Below are positions 18,101-26,507 of a stretch of DNA of 64,000 bases, piece by piece; the stretch's first letter is position 1, and every line of letters starts with the position of its first letter. Made by a program: the position numbers and the translations under genes. Source of the stretch: Clostridium sp. CMCC3677 (GTDB lineage: Bacteria > Bacillota > Clostridia > Clostridiales > Clostridiaceae); the NCBI RefSeq assembly GCF_023845585.1, contig NZ_JAMQHS010000013.1, positions 1 through 64,000 on the forward strand. Direction: 5' to 3'. The notes under the pieces were generated by a model, which saw only the letters and a program-made list of their open reading frames with translations, was not told where the DNA came from and did no database searches.

Positions 18101-19606
18101 TTCCACTTTTACCTTATGTGATCCAAATGTAGGTTTTTCATTAGGTACATATTGTATTGAATCATTTTTTATTGTGCTATTTGCCGTAACATCTTTATCA
18201 TCTAAATAAACTTTAACAGAATTTATATCTATTCCTTTATCAGACTTAATTGAAGCTTTTATTTCAGAAAACGCTTCCATACTTACTCTAGAATTTTCTC
18301 CTGGGAGCATATCATATATTTCAGGTGCAGTACCATTTGTAACTTTCATAGAATAAATATCTGTCTTAGTTTCGTCATTCTTGTCTTTAGCATATATATA
18401 ATATTCCATACCTTTTAAATCTAATTTTTCTTTTGGTAAAGTAATACTATATTTATTATTTTCGCCTTTTACCATTTCTAATTTTTCAAACTTTTCAGCT
18501 CCAGTAACTTTATAATAAAAATCTACATTACTAATTTCAATTCCAGTTAAATCTGCTTCTACATTTAAATCTTCATTTATATCAGCGATTTCAATATTCT
18601 TATGAGTTATACCTACATCTGTTTTAATAAAAGTACATGATTTTCCATAAATTTGAATAGCATCATCAAATCTCCCCATAGTACCTTCAACATTTACTCT
18701 ATCACCAACCTTTATACCAGATGGATTACTAAAAATATCTATAGTTTCATCATTTTGTTTTAATAAAAAAATTTTTTTACCTTTACTATCCTTGCCTTCA
18801 TCAACAATTGCATTTTCTATACTTACATATTTTGAATCATATTTGCCTGATTTTAGTTCTGAGATTGTTACAGTTTCTGGTTTTAAATCAGAATTTTCTT
18901 CAGTAACTTTAATTTCTTTTACTTGAAGTTGTGCTAATTTATGAAACTCACCTTTTTTACCTGTTACTTTAACCTTGTTTCCTTTTTTTACTTTATCAAA
19001 CTTAAATTGAGTTCCAAAATTAGATATTGATATAGCGCCTGTATCATCTTCTATATATAATGTTTTACTTGAATCATTGAAAGAAACTACACCTTCTACA
19101 GTTGCTTCTTGATTCTTTTCTATTTTTAAAGCATCTTCAATGCTTATTATATCTTTTACTTCACTATCACTCTCAGTATTTTCTTCATTTTTATCTTTTT
19201 CATTATCTTCATTTACTTTTTCTGCACTCTGTACTCCCTCTTTTTCCGGCTCAATGTTATCGGTTACATTTTTTATGGAATCAAGTTCATCTTTTGAATT
19301 ACTCTCTAAATTCTCTTCTGATTTATCCTTATCTACTTCCCCCTCTGAAGTTTCTCCTTTGCCTTTATCAGTATTTTCCTCTAAAGTTTCCTCTTTATCT
19401 GCTTCAACTTTATCTTCTAAAACTTTTTCTTCATTCTTTTCTTCCTTGGCTGCGTTTTCATCAACTTTAGTTTCTGAATTAGCTTTTGAAATTGAATCAA
19501 TTATCTCATCAAGAGCAAAAGATTTTTCAACTGGCAAAATAATAGAAGTAGTTAAAACTGATATAGAAATTAATAATGCAAGTAGTTTTTTATTTTTCTT
19601 TAACAT
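15185..19606 (-). CDS. Large secreted multidomain protein with PHP-type metallohydrolase domain
   Basis: A 1473-aa exported protein. Residues 1-32 are a signal peptide. A highly acidic, Glu/Lys/Asp-rich stretch covers about 35-160, followed by an OB-fold-like domain (about 155-335). The central CehA/McbA-like PHP domain (about 530-800) has FGQLHAHTNISDG, VTDHSNWFDN, LNHPG and TNSQDNH motifs that supply metal ligands. Then come a CARDB-like domain (about 870-970), a class I glutamine-amidotransferase-like Rossmann region (about 985-1230) and two more OB-like domains (about 1245-1460). No LPXTG or repeat anchor was seen. ATG at 19606 is chosen because GGGAGGGG sits 6 nt upstream; a start 15 bases earlier would place that site inside the frame. 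Likely a secreted phosphoesterase; substrate unknown. Confidence 0.8.
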   Translation of the reverse strand: MLKKNKKLLALLISISVLTTSIILPVEKSFALDEIIDSISKANSETKVDENAAKEEKNEEKVLEDKVEADKEETLEENTDKGKGETSEGEVDKDKSEENLESNSKDELDSIKNVTDNIEPEKEGVQSAEKVNEDNEKDKNEENTESDSEVKDIISIEDALKIEKNQEATVEGVVSFNDSSKTLYIEDDTGAISISNFGTQFKFDKVKKGNKVKVTGKKGEFHKLAQLQVKEIKVTEENSDLKPETVTISELKSGKYDSKYVSIENAIVDEGKDSKGKKIFLLKQNDETIDIFSNPSGIKVGDRVNVEGTMGRFDDAIQIYGKSCTFIKTDVGITHKNIEIADINEDLNVEADLTGIEISNVDFYYKVTGAEKFEKLEMVKGENNKYSITLPKEKLDLKGMEYYIYAKDKNDETKTDIYSMKVTNGTAPEIYDMLPGENSRVSMEAFSEIKASIKSDKGIDINSVKVYLDDKDVTANSTIKNDSIQYVPNEKPTFGSHKVKVEVKDIVNNVTTKEWTFRVFDSDAKLKHLFGQLHAHTNISDGSGSLDEAYKWVKENGADYYAVTDHSNWFDNDKDANLADGSVSQKWTQAHKIADEYNKPGDFTAIYGYEMTWSGSTGGWGHINTFNTPGFETRNNKAMDLQNYYKTIQTQPQSISQLNHPGKTFGDFADFGFYSEGADKYVNLIEVGNGEGSIRGSGYFPSYEYYTRALDKGWHVAPTNSQDNHKGNWFTSNNARTIVLADDNSRESIYDALREKRVYASEDTDMTIDYTVNDEVMGSSLGDEDKLKFKINANDPTDKIKKVSIIANGGVEVESKTFNSNDANWELTLDPEYSYYYVKVVQEDKDISVTSPVWVGDALNVGLSNASVDTDMTLPGENVELNVGFFNNGENEVKDVKFEFFKDKINSDNKIGEKVVEKVGSTQTENVKFNWKADKEGEYTLYAKATVKLDKGEKTFTTSAKVKIVNPENVKKILVDGAHYNQYVTGDYAGKYTAFKSLLTEKDGLTVINKEKITDETLKDVKILVLTNPQSTDNGDLKASKFQDSEIQAIKRYVENGGNVIVSTRADYKDGKGEYSNGSQMNSVLEAIGTKLRVNDDEVIDNTTGGKEKYRLYLKNYDSPNYNLLNGVKNGEDEYSFYNGASVILADGANDEGVDFLVKGFETTETKDADGDKDNVEVPKGSVNTMGVEQLSNGAKIVVSGNTFFSDFEIDGTNGEKYSNIKITDNIVNWMMPSKETKTIKLGDIRKDSNNDGTPDLYGKKVTVEGYVTSQSEAVEPMNSFFEVVYISDETGGACIFGVSSTKLKVGQKVRITGVVDAYQGELEISLADRNAGPVSGNIESKNVKLIDENIVDVEPIDLSTGDSMLPINGGKLVKVQGKVIRTDKQNLYIDDGSGISRVYVEGYIWDGINKEESLGKWDKNIEVGDKVSAIGLASWDPEGGRLRVRNTGEIKFQENVVSKHWENKNLTRNRVN

Positions 19607-20000
19607 TACTTCCCCTCCCATTAATTGTAAATTATTTATAATTAATAGTATATATTATACATATTTGCATTTCAATAATTGAAAATATATTTACATAATT
19701 GAATTATTATCTTTCCAAAAATTGTAAAAATGTTATTTTTATAATAATATTTTTACAATTTTATCATTTCATTTAAACTTTACTAATAATCACATTATAA
19801 TCTTAATAGTATTTTTGATAATTTATTAAGAGAAATAACTTATTCACAATTTTAAATTTATTCTCAACAATAATAAGACTTATTCTTATAAATTTGTGGA
19901 TATCTTCTAAAATTTAAATCTTTAAAGTGTGGGGATAACTTGTCTTTTTCTGATAAAATTATATTTTCTATTTTTTCTAGAGAGCGGTTTATTATTATGT
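19607..20000. other. Intergenic region upstream of the large secreted-protein gene
   Basis: About 390 bases without a gene. A long inverted repeat with AAAATTGTAAAAAT arms (about 19718-19761) lies upstream of the secreted-protein gene and could be an operator or transcript end. TGTGGATAT and GTGGGGATAA near 19898 and 19929 are imperfect DnaA-box look-alikes. Confidence 0.4.
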
Positions 20001-21320
20001 TCACTTATCTCTCTGTATACATATTTTTATTTTTTCTATTCTTTTTTCTTTTACTGATTCTATTTTAAATATTACATTTTCATATTCAATAACTTTTTCT
20101 TCTATATCCTCAGGTATTCTTCCTATAAAATTGATTAAAAATCCACTTATAGTATCGCAATCTTCTGAAACTAACTGTATGTTAAGATAATCATTTAAAT
20201 CATTTATAGGCATTAATCCATTAACTATAAATGTGTTACCATCTATCTTTTGTATATAACATTCCTCTTCATCATATTCATCATCTATATTTCCCATAAC
20301 TTCTTCTATTAAATCTTCTATTGTAACTATACCTGAAAATCCTCCATACTCATCTATTAGTATTGCCATATGCTTTTTAGAGCTTTTAAGTTCATTAAAT
20401 AGATCATCAATATTTTTAGTTTCAGGTACAAAATATGGTGAATGTAGTATTTTTCTTATATCTACATTTTCAAAGCCATATTTACGTGCTTCAAGCATAA
20501 AATCTTTCATATATAATATACCTATAATATTATCTATATCCTCTTCATATACAGGCACTCTAGAATATTTTTCTTCTATTAATTCATCTAAATATTCTTC
20601 TAATGGTTTATTTATATTAATTAAGTATACGTCTGTTCTTGGTGTCATTACTTCATCTGCCAATTTATCATCGAACTCAAATATACTGTTTATCATATCT
20701 TTTTCTGTTTCATTTATTACTCCATGTTCTTGACCTACTTCTACTAATGACCTTATTTCTTCCTTAGACACTTTTTCATCTAGTCCATCTTTATCTAGAC
20801 CTGATAATCTAACTAATATATTAGTTGATGCAGAAAGAAGTTTTATAAATGGAGCTGTTATTTTAGATACATATAATATAGGTCTTACAGAAAACATTGC
20901 GATAGCTTCAGATTTTTTAAGTGCTATTCTCTTTGGAAATAATTCTCCAAATACTAATGTTATATAAGATATAATAACAGTTACTATTATTAATGCTATT
21001 TTATTGCTATAAGGTATATTAAGTTTACTTAAATAACGTGCTAAATCTTGTGATACTCCAGTAGCAGCAGAAGCACTACTGAAAAATCCTGCAAGAGTTA
21101 TACCCACTTGTATAGTAGATAAAAATTTAGTGGGCTCATCCATAAGTTTTAATAAAATTATTGCTTTCTTATCTCCATCTTCTGCAAGAAGTTTTATTTT
21201 ATTTTTATTTAATGACACTATAGCCATTTCTGCTGACGCAAAAAATGCATTAACTAACGTTAAAATTACTATTAAAATTATTTGTGAAGTTATATTCACA
21301 GACCCAACTTCTGGTTGCAT
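20001..21320 (-). CDS. CNNM/CorC-type hemolysin family transporter (DUF21-CBS-CorC)
   Basis: A 439-aa protein with an N-terminal DUF21 membrane domain (about 1-190; NAFFASAEMAIVSLNKNKIKLL, FGELFPKR), a CBS pair (about 205-330; MTPRTD, DEYGGFSGIVTIEDLIEEVMG) and a C-terminal CorC/HlyC domain (about 345-435). Relatives are implicated in Mg2+ or Co2+ efflux and membrane ion balance; the older 'hemolysin' label is not a demonstrated activity. ATG at 21320 is preferred over an upstream in-frame ATG because GGGGAGGA stands 8 bases before it. A paralog is encoded at 37884-39137. Confidence 0.88.
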   Translation of the reverse strand: MQPEVGSVNITSQIILIVILTLVNAFFASAEMAIVSLNKNKIKLLAEDGDKKAIILLKLMDEPTKFLSTIQVGITLAGFFSSASAATGVSQDLARYLSKLNIPYSNKIALIIVTVIISYITLVFGELFPKRIALKKSEAIAMFSVRPILYVSKITAPFIKLLSASTNILVRLSGLDKDGLDEKVSKEEIRSLVEVGQEHGVINETEKDMINSIFEFDDKLADEVMTPRTDVYLININKPLEEYLDELIEEKYSRVPVYEEDIDNIIGILYMKDFMLEARKYGFENVDIRKILHSPYFVPETKNIDDLFNELKSSKKHMAILIDEYGGFSGIVTIEDLIEEVMGNIDDEYDEEECYIQKIDGNTFIVNGLMPINDLNDYLNIQLVSEDCDTISGFLINFIGRIPEDIEEKVIEYENVIFKIESVKEKRIEKIKICIQRDK

Positions 21321-21754
21321 TATTATATTCCTCCCCAATTTATATAATATAAAAATCATGATAATGCCATATATAAAATATTTATATATATTTATATTGT
21401 TCCTAATTATATATTTTAATTATTCATAATTAGTTTCAATAGTTTAGTTAAAATTATCTTATACAATAATTTACAGCCGATATAATTTTCTAATGAGCAA
21501 CTGCACTTAAATGGCTGCTAGAATAAGTTGATAAAAATGAGGAAAATAAAAAGGAATAAGGCTTTTCAATATTTCTCTTCAATACTCTTGCAAGCGTTGA
21601 AAATCAATATCTTACCTTATTCCTTCTAACCCATTATTTTATCTATAATAGCCCTTTTTATTAATTACCTTTGATTTCCTCTGGTATTTTCTGTCCCTTT
21701 TTCTCTTCTTAGTCAGTCTGTTTTATTTAGCTAATCTTTATTTTGCAGAGACAT
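21321..21754. other. Intergenic region
   Basis: About 430 bases with no gene. The only clear element is the terminator at 21551-21625 for the DUF1015 gene; the remainder is AT-rich promoter DNA of the CNNM gene. Confidence 0.5.
21551..21625 (-). terminator. Extended stem-loop terminator
   Basis: AAGGAATAAG (21616-21625 on the minus strand) pairs with CTTATTCCTT (21551-21560), with further pairing inside (TTGAAAA / TTTTCAA), followed by a T-rich tract. It ends the DUF1015 transcript. Confidence 0.7.
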
Positions 21755-23011
21755 TTATTTTAATTTATGAACAAATAATCCGCTTCTTAATTTAGGTTCA
21801 AACCAAGTAGATTTTGGAGGCATTACTTCTCCAATATCTGCTACTTTCATTATATCTCTAACTTCTGTTGGATACATTGAAAAAGCTATTCTCATATCAG
21901 TATTTGCTCTGCGTTCTAATTCTTTTAAACCTCTTATTCCTCCAATAAAATCTATTCTAGGTGATGTCCTTACATCTTCAATACCTAATATTGGAGTTAA
22001 TAAATTATTCTGTAGTATTGATACATCAAGACTTAAGATTGGATCTTTTTCATTAAAAGTTCCTTCTCTTGCTTCTAATACATACCACTTATTTTCTAAG
22101 TACATGCCAAACATGTGCTTTTTATAAGGTCTAAATGGCTCATTAGTTGGAGCATCTGATATATCAAATTTATCTCCTAATTTATCTAGTAACTCATTTT
22201 TAGTTAATCCATTTAAATCTTTAACTACTCTATTATAATCCATTACCATTAAATCATTATCTGGAAATGCTACTGCTAAGAAATAATTAAATTCTTCTTC
22301 TCCAGTGTAATCAGGATTTTCTTGTCTTCTCTTTAATCCAACTTGAACGGCCGAAGCTGATCTATGATGTCCATCTGCTATATATAAATAATCTATTTCT
22401 TTAAACAAGTCTACTATTTCATCTATTATGATTTCATTATCAATTGCCCAAACAATATGAGTAATTCCGTCTTCTGACACAAAATTATATAGCGGTTTTC
22501 TTTTACTTTCATTTTCAATCCATGCTTCAATAATTTCTGATGCAATTTGATCTTCTTTATAAGTTAAAAATATAGGACCTGTATTTGCATCACAGCAATC
22601 AACATGCTTTATTCTATCATCTTCTTTATCTTGTCTAGTAAATTCATGTTTTTTTATAACACCATTAAGATAATCATCAATAGATGCGCAAAATACTATT
22701 CCTGTTTGAGATCTTCCATCCATTATTTGTCTATATATGTACAGACAAGGATTAATATCTTGTATATACTCACCATCATCAATCATTTTATTTAAATTGT
22801 CTCTGGCTTTTTCATAAACCTTTTTATCATGTACATCTATTGAAGGATCTAAATCTATTTCTGCTCTATCAATATGAAGGAACGAATATTGATTTCCCTT
22901 TACCATATCTCTTGCCTCTTCACTATTCATAACATCATATGGCAGAGCTGCTATTTTTGATGCTAATTCTCTAATTGGTCTAATACTTTTAAAAGGTCTA
23001 ACTACAGCCAT
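21755..23011 (-). CDS. DUF1015 family protein
   Basis: A 418-aa protein of the DUF1015 family, recognised from VVRPFKSIRPIRELASKIAA at the start, ALPYDVMN, the central YIADGHHRSASA motif (about residue 210) and the HKL end. The biochemical role is unsettled. In clostridia it commonly sits with the two genes found upstream here (D-3-phosphoglycerate dehydrogenase and a class V aminotransferase), so a link to serine metabolism is plausible by association only. The gap to serA (300 bases) is filled by repeat elements. Confidence 0.85.
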   Translation of the reverse strand: MAVVRPFKSIRPIRELASKIAALPYDVMNSEEARDMVKGNQYSFLHIDRAEIDLDPSIDVHDKKVYEKARDNLNKMIDDGEYIQDINPCLYIYRQIMDGRSQTGIVFCASIDDYLNGVIKKHEFTRQDKEDDRIKHVDCCDANTGPIFLTYKEDQIASEIIEAWIENESKRKPLYNFVSEDGITHIVWAIDNEIIIDEIVDLFKEIDYLYIADGHHRSASAVQVGLKRRQENPDYTGEEEFNYFLAVAFPDNDLMVMDYNRVVKDLNGLTKNELLDKLGDKFDISDAPTNEPFRPYKKHMFGMYLENKWYVLEAREGTFNEKDPILSLDVSILQNNLLTPILGIEDVRTSPRIDFIGGIRGLKELERRANTDMRIAFSMYPTEVRDIMKVADIGEVMPPKSTWFEPKLRSGLFVHKLK

Positions 23012-23050
23012 TTAAACTTCCTCCTAATTATTTAAAGTATTTTTATTTTA

Positions 23051-23092
23051 GGCTCTGTTTTAAATATATCAACACTCTGTTAAAACACGGCC
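23051..23092. repeat. R1 intergenic repeat, compact copy
   Basis: GGCTCTGTTTTAA...TGTTAAAACACGGCC forms a hairpin around ATATATCAACACTC. It is the two ends of the R1 family (see 36564-36663) with the middle missing. Confidence 0.7.
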
Positions 23093-23151
23093 TCTTTTAC
23101 TTCTATTGTAAACAATTTCACTCAATTAATAAACTACTTTATTCATTTTTT

Positions 23152-23282
23152 AGTCTCTATTTTAAACATGTCTTGATCTATGCAATAAATAAAGTGGCGT
23201 TGTAATTAAATTATACTCATTTTAGTATTACTAAGTTCAATTACTCTATCCAGCTTTACTTATGCATATATCAATATATATT
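23152..23282. repeat. R1 intergenic repeat, long copy
   Basis: Contains TTGATCTATGCAATAAATAAAGTGG at one end (given here as TTGATCTATGCA and AAAGTGG) and GCTTTACTTATGCATATATCAA at the other, in inverse orientation, with TTCAATTACTC between: all R1 blocks. Confidence 0.65.
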
Positions 23283-23310
23283 GTAAATCATAACTTTTTC
23301 TAATTAAATC

Positions 23311-24219
23311 CTACAATTTAAAAAAGTCTTTTATAATTGAAACTACCTCATCACCAATTCTAGTTTGAGCTTCTTTAGTCGCTGCTCCAATATGAGGAGT
23401 TACACTAACTTTAGGATGATTAATTAAAGCTTCATTTTTTGTTGGTTCTTCTTCAAATACATCAATTCCTGCACCTGCAATAACTTCATTATTAAGTGCT
23501 TCTAATAATGCAGCTTCATCAACAACTTTTCCTCTAGCGCAATTAATTAAATATGCATTTTTTTTCATCAAATTTAATTCATCTTTTCCTATTAATGATC
23601 CACTTTCTTTATCATACGGAACATGTAATGATATAAAATCAGATTCTTTTAAAACTTCTTCAAATGATAAAAATTGATAGCTTAACTCTTCATGCTTTCC
23701 TTCTATTGTATTGTATATAACGTTCATGCCTAATGCTGTTGCTTTTTTAGCTAAAGATTGTCCTATCCTACCCATTCCTATAATTCCAAGTGTCTTTCCT
23801 GCTAATTCAAAGCCTTGATATTTCTTCTTATTCCATTCACCATTTCTCATAGTTACATTAGCTATTCCAACAAATCTTGAAACTGCAAACATATGAGCTA
23901 AAGCTAGTTCTGCAACTGAATCAGAGCTTGCTGATGGAGTATTTGTAACACTTAAATTATTTTTAACAGCATAAAGTATATCTATATTGTCTATCCCTAC
24001 CCCTGCTCTAATAATTAACTTTAAATTACCGCCGATTTCTTTATCAATAACATCAGCTGTAACTTTAGTAGCTGATCTTATAACCAATACATCAAAGTCT
24101 TTTAATTTTTCACCTAAAATATCTTGATCAAAATGTTCATTTATAACTTCAATACCCAAACTTTTTAAACCTTCTATAGCTTTAGGTTGCAAACCATCAT
24201 TTATTAATACCTTAATCAT
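23311..24219 (-). CDS. serA: D-3-phosphoglycerate dehydrogenase family protein
   Basis: A 302-aa D-2-hydroxyacid dehydrogenase. The NAD-binding GMGRIGQSLAKKA motif lies at about residues 149-161. Catalytic Arg in INCARGKVVDE (about 228), Glu in VFEEEP (about 257) and His in TPHIGAAT (about 276) are present. It has the short SerA form with no C-terminal ACT regulatory domain. With the upstream class V aminotransferase it would convert 3-phosphoglycerate or a related hydroxyacid towards serine or glycine; the pair lies 62 bases apart on the same strand and is likely co-transcribed. Confidence 0.85.
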   Translation of the reverse strand: MIKVLINDGLQPKAIEGLKSLGIEVINEHFDQDILGEKLKDFDVLVIRSATKVTADVIDKEIGGNLKLIIRAGVGIDNIDILYAVKNNLSVTNTPSASSDSVAELALAHMFAVSRFVGIANVTMRNGEWNKKKYQGFELAGKTLGIIGMGRIGQSLAKKATALGMNVIYNTIEGKHEELSYQFLSFEEVLKESDFISLHVPYDKESGSLIGKDELNLMKKNAYLINCARGKVVDEAALLEALNNEVIAGAGIDVFEEEPTKNEALINHPKVSVTPHIGAATKEAQTRIGDEVVSIIKDFFKL

Positions 24220-24240
24220 AAAAATCCCCCCAATTCAATT

Positions 24241-24290
24241 CCTAAGTTTAATTACTCAGTCCACTTTACTTATGAATATATCAACATAAC
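24241..24290. repeat. R1 intergenic repeat, half copy
   Basis: Reads CCTAAGTTTAATTACTCAG, TCCACTTTACTTATG and ATATATCAACATAA: one half of the R1 element, lying between serA and the aminotransferase and reaching into the last codons of the latter. Confidence 0.6.
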
Positions 24291-25357
24291 CCTAAAATTT
24301 CTTCTATATTTTTAAGCAATTCCTTTACATCTTCTACTGAGCAATCAGCCATATGAGCTATTCTAAAGGTCTTTTCTTTTAAATCACCATATCCATTAGA
24401 AATTTGGAATCCTCTTTTACCAAGCTCTTTATTTAAATCAGCTACATTTATTCCTCTAGTATTTTTAATTGTTGTTAATGTATTTGATAGATGATTTTCA
24501 TCTGGGAAAATATCAAAATATTTTTTAGCCCACGCTCTAACTATTTTAGCCATCTCAAGATGTCTTGCAAATCTATTTTCTAGTCCTTCTTTATTAAGTA
24601 TATTGTCTAATTGATAATCAAGAGCAAACATGTGAGAAAGTGATGGTGTTGAAGGATATTGATAATCTTTCTTTTGAATATATTGATATAATTTTAATAA
24701 ATCTAAGTAATACCCTCTGCTCGGAACTTTTTCTGCTCTCTCTTTAGCTTTTTGTGAAAAAGTACATACTGATAATCCTGGAGGCAAACCTAAAGCTTTT
24801 TGAGATGATGTAATACAAACATCTATCCCCCATTTATCAACTTCTATTTTCGTTCCTGCTGCTGAACTTACTGTATCAACAATAAGAACTACATCAGGAT
24901 ATTTCTTAACTATATCTCCTATTTTATCAACTGGATTCATTACTCCTGTTGATGTTTCATTATGAGTAACAGCAATTAAGTCGTATTTCCCTGTACTTAA
25001 TGCTTTTTCTACTTCTGCTAGATCTATTGCTTGTCCCATTTCTATTGAAAATAAATCAGCTGGAACATTGTTGTTAACTGCCATGTCATACCATCTTTTT
25101 CCGAAAGCCCCCACGGAAAATACAGCTGCTCTTTTAGCAGTACAACATCTTATAGCACCTTCCATAAGTCCACTACCAGAAGTTGTAGAAAGTAATATTT
25201 CACTATTTGTATAAAATAACTTTCTTAAATTATCGCTTATTCTTCTTTGTAAAATTGAAGCATCCTTACTTCTATGTCCTATCATCGGCGTTGCCATTTT
25301 TTCTAGGACATCCTCTCGAACCTCAACAGGTCCTGGAATAAATAATTTTTTATGCAT
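24281..25357 (-). CDS. Class V aminotransferase (serine-pyruvate/alanine-glyoxylate type)
   Basis: A 358-aa PLP enzyme of aminotransferase class V. The start KLFIPGPVEV, IGHRSKD, the TTSGSGLMEGAIR phosphate-binding segment and the PLP-lysine motif ITSSQKALGLPPG (about residue 190) are all present. Members act as phosphoserine, serine-pyruvate or alanine-glyoxylate aminotransferases; the coupling to a SerA homolog suggests the serine route. A GGTGGTTTT-type weak ribosome binding site precedes the ATG. The upstream gap of over 700 bases is unusually long. Confidence 0.85.
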   Translation of the reverse strand: MHKKLFIPGPVEVREDVLEKMATPMIGHRSKDASILQRRISDNLRKLFYTNSEILLSTTSGSGLMEGAIRCCTAKRAAVFSVGAFGKRWYDMAVNNNVPADLFSIEMGQAIDLAEVEKALSTGKYDLIAVTHNETSTGVMNPVDKIGDIVKKYPDVVLIVDTVSSAAGTKIEVDKWGIDVCITSSQKALGLPPGLSVCTFSQKAKERAEKVPSRGYYLDLLKLYQYIQKKDYQYPSTPSLSHMFALDYQLDNILNKEGLENRFARHLEMAKIVRAWAKKYFDIFPDENHLSNTLTTIKNTRGINVADLNKELGKRGFQISNGYGDLKEKTFRIAHMADCSVEDVKELLKNIEEILGLC

Positions 25358-26023
25358 TTTAAAACCACCCCATTTTATTAATAAATTATATTGCTTATTA
25401 GTGCTTATTTGACATTGATTTATTTGTATATTTTACTACTTATTTACATTTAACTCAATACTTTATCGCTTTAAATTGTACTACTTTGCTATTGTTAAAT
25501 TTTTAACCATTTTTAGTGTTTTTCTTCACTTTTATTGTTAATTTATTAACAATAGATTTTAGCTATATTATAACAATTATAAGTACATTTTTTTCAAACA
25601 TAAGCATTTTATATTCTCTTTAATATATTTATGCTTCCTTTATATCATTTGTGAAATTTATTATTAAATACATATAAAACAAAATGGAGAGTTAGTTTTA
25701 TTATTAACAAAATTTTACATATTAATTTATTACATCATAATAACATTATTTGGTATTTTTATCAATGTATTGATACCAAATAAAATGTTTTTCACATTAT
25801 TAATTAACTTTAAATTATATATATATATTTCTTATCCCCTCCCTCTTTCAACTAAATATTTATCTAGAACCTAAGGTTTATGAATTTTTCAATCTTTAAA
25901 AATTCTTTAAGATACATTTCTTAATCTTTAAACAAAATTATAATTTGAGTTATCCACAGACTCTTTTTTTAACAAAAATTAATTAATTCACATAATAATA
26001 ATCTAAATTCATAAAAATAAATA
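25358..26023. other. Long gene-free region upstream of the aminotransferase operon
   Basis: About 665 bases without a plausible gene. It contains a long hairpin with AACATTATTTGGTAT / ATACCAAAT...AATGTT arms (25742-25789), a purine-rich GAGGGAGGGG tract on the minus strand (about 25836-25851), an AACCTAAGGTT palindrome near 25870, and a perfect DnaA box TTATCCACA at 25950-25958. No T-box or known riboswitch consensus was recognised. Confidence 0.45.
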
Positions 26024-26070
26024 AAAAAGATCCCTAATAATTTTTTTATAAAATTATTAGGAATCTTTTT
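26024..26070. terminator. Bidirectional terminator
   Basis: AAAAAGATCCCTAATAATTT pairs with AAATTATTAGGAATCTTTTT; it ends the small Cys-rich gene on the minus strand. Confidence 0.85.
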
Positions 26071-26073
26071 CTA

Positions 26074-26259
26074 TTAATATCTATCATATTCTTCATCAAA
26101 AAATAATACTGATTCTGTTTCTCTACAATACTTTACACACATACATTGTGCTAATTTTCTTGGACATCTATAACATAAACATGTTAAATCATGCGAATTA
26201 CATTTTCCATTTTTTAATTCTGGACAATCTTCACAATTAACTCCATTTCCTGCTGGCAT
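26074..26259 (-). CDS. Small cysteine-rich protein
   Basis: A 61-aa protein with ten cysteines, arranged as CEDC, GKC, CLCYRC, CMC and KYC, which suggests metal (zinc or Fe-S) binding. Start ATG at 26259 is preferred because AAAGGA lies about 9 bases upstream and because an earlier in-frame ATG falls inside the terminal repeat of the element at 26283-26446. No function can be assigned. It is monocistronic, with its own terminator. The coding sequence looks real: cysteines are spaced regularly and codon use is normal. Confidence 0.7.
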   Translation of the reverse strand: MPAGNGVNCEDCPELKNGKCNSHDLTCLCYRCPRKLAQCMCVKYCRETESVLFFDEEYDRY

Positions 26260-26282
26260 AACATCAATTCCTTTCTTTGAAA

Positions 26283-26446
26283 TTAGGCACATTCAAATAA
26301 ATAACTAGTCAGTATGCTAGTTTATTTTGAGAACTACTTCTTCATTGGAATCTACTAATAGCATAACTATTAGCAGAACCCAAGTCATTGTATTTCACAA
26401 AATATCCGTCGCATCTTTGACTTGTTATTTATTTTCATATGCCTTA
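26283..26446. mobile_element. MITE-like element with terminal inverted repeats
   Basis: Ends TTAGGCACATTCAAATAAATAAC (as TTAGGCACAT + AAATAAATAAC) on the left and its inverse on the right (AAGTCA...TTATTTATTTTCATATGCC). The interior has further hairpins and no gene. A solo end occurs at 35398-35430. I recall related sequences as repeats in clostridial genomes. Confidence 0.65.
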
Positions 26447-26507
26447 TAATATTACAATTATTATACTACTAAATTATAATACATTTTTATAAAGTAAATT
26501 CAAAGCT

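Noticed and set aside
20001-21320. Hemolysin toxin
   Set aside because: The DUF21-CBS-CorC architecture indicates an ion-transport-related protein; the 'hemolysin' label is historical. The same applies to 37884-39137.
25358-26023. T-box or known riboswitch before the serine-type operon
   Set aside because: No T-box consensus (AGGGTGGNACCGCG) or recognisable aptamer core was found on the minus strand.
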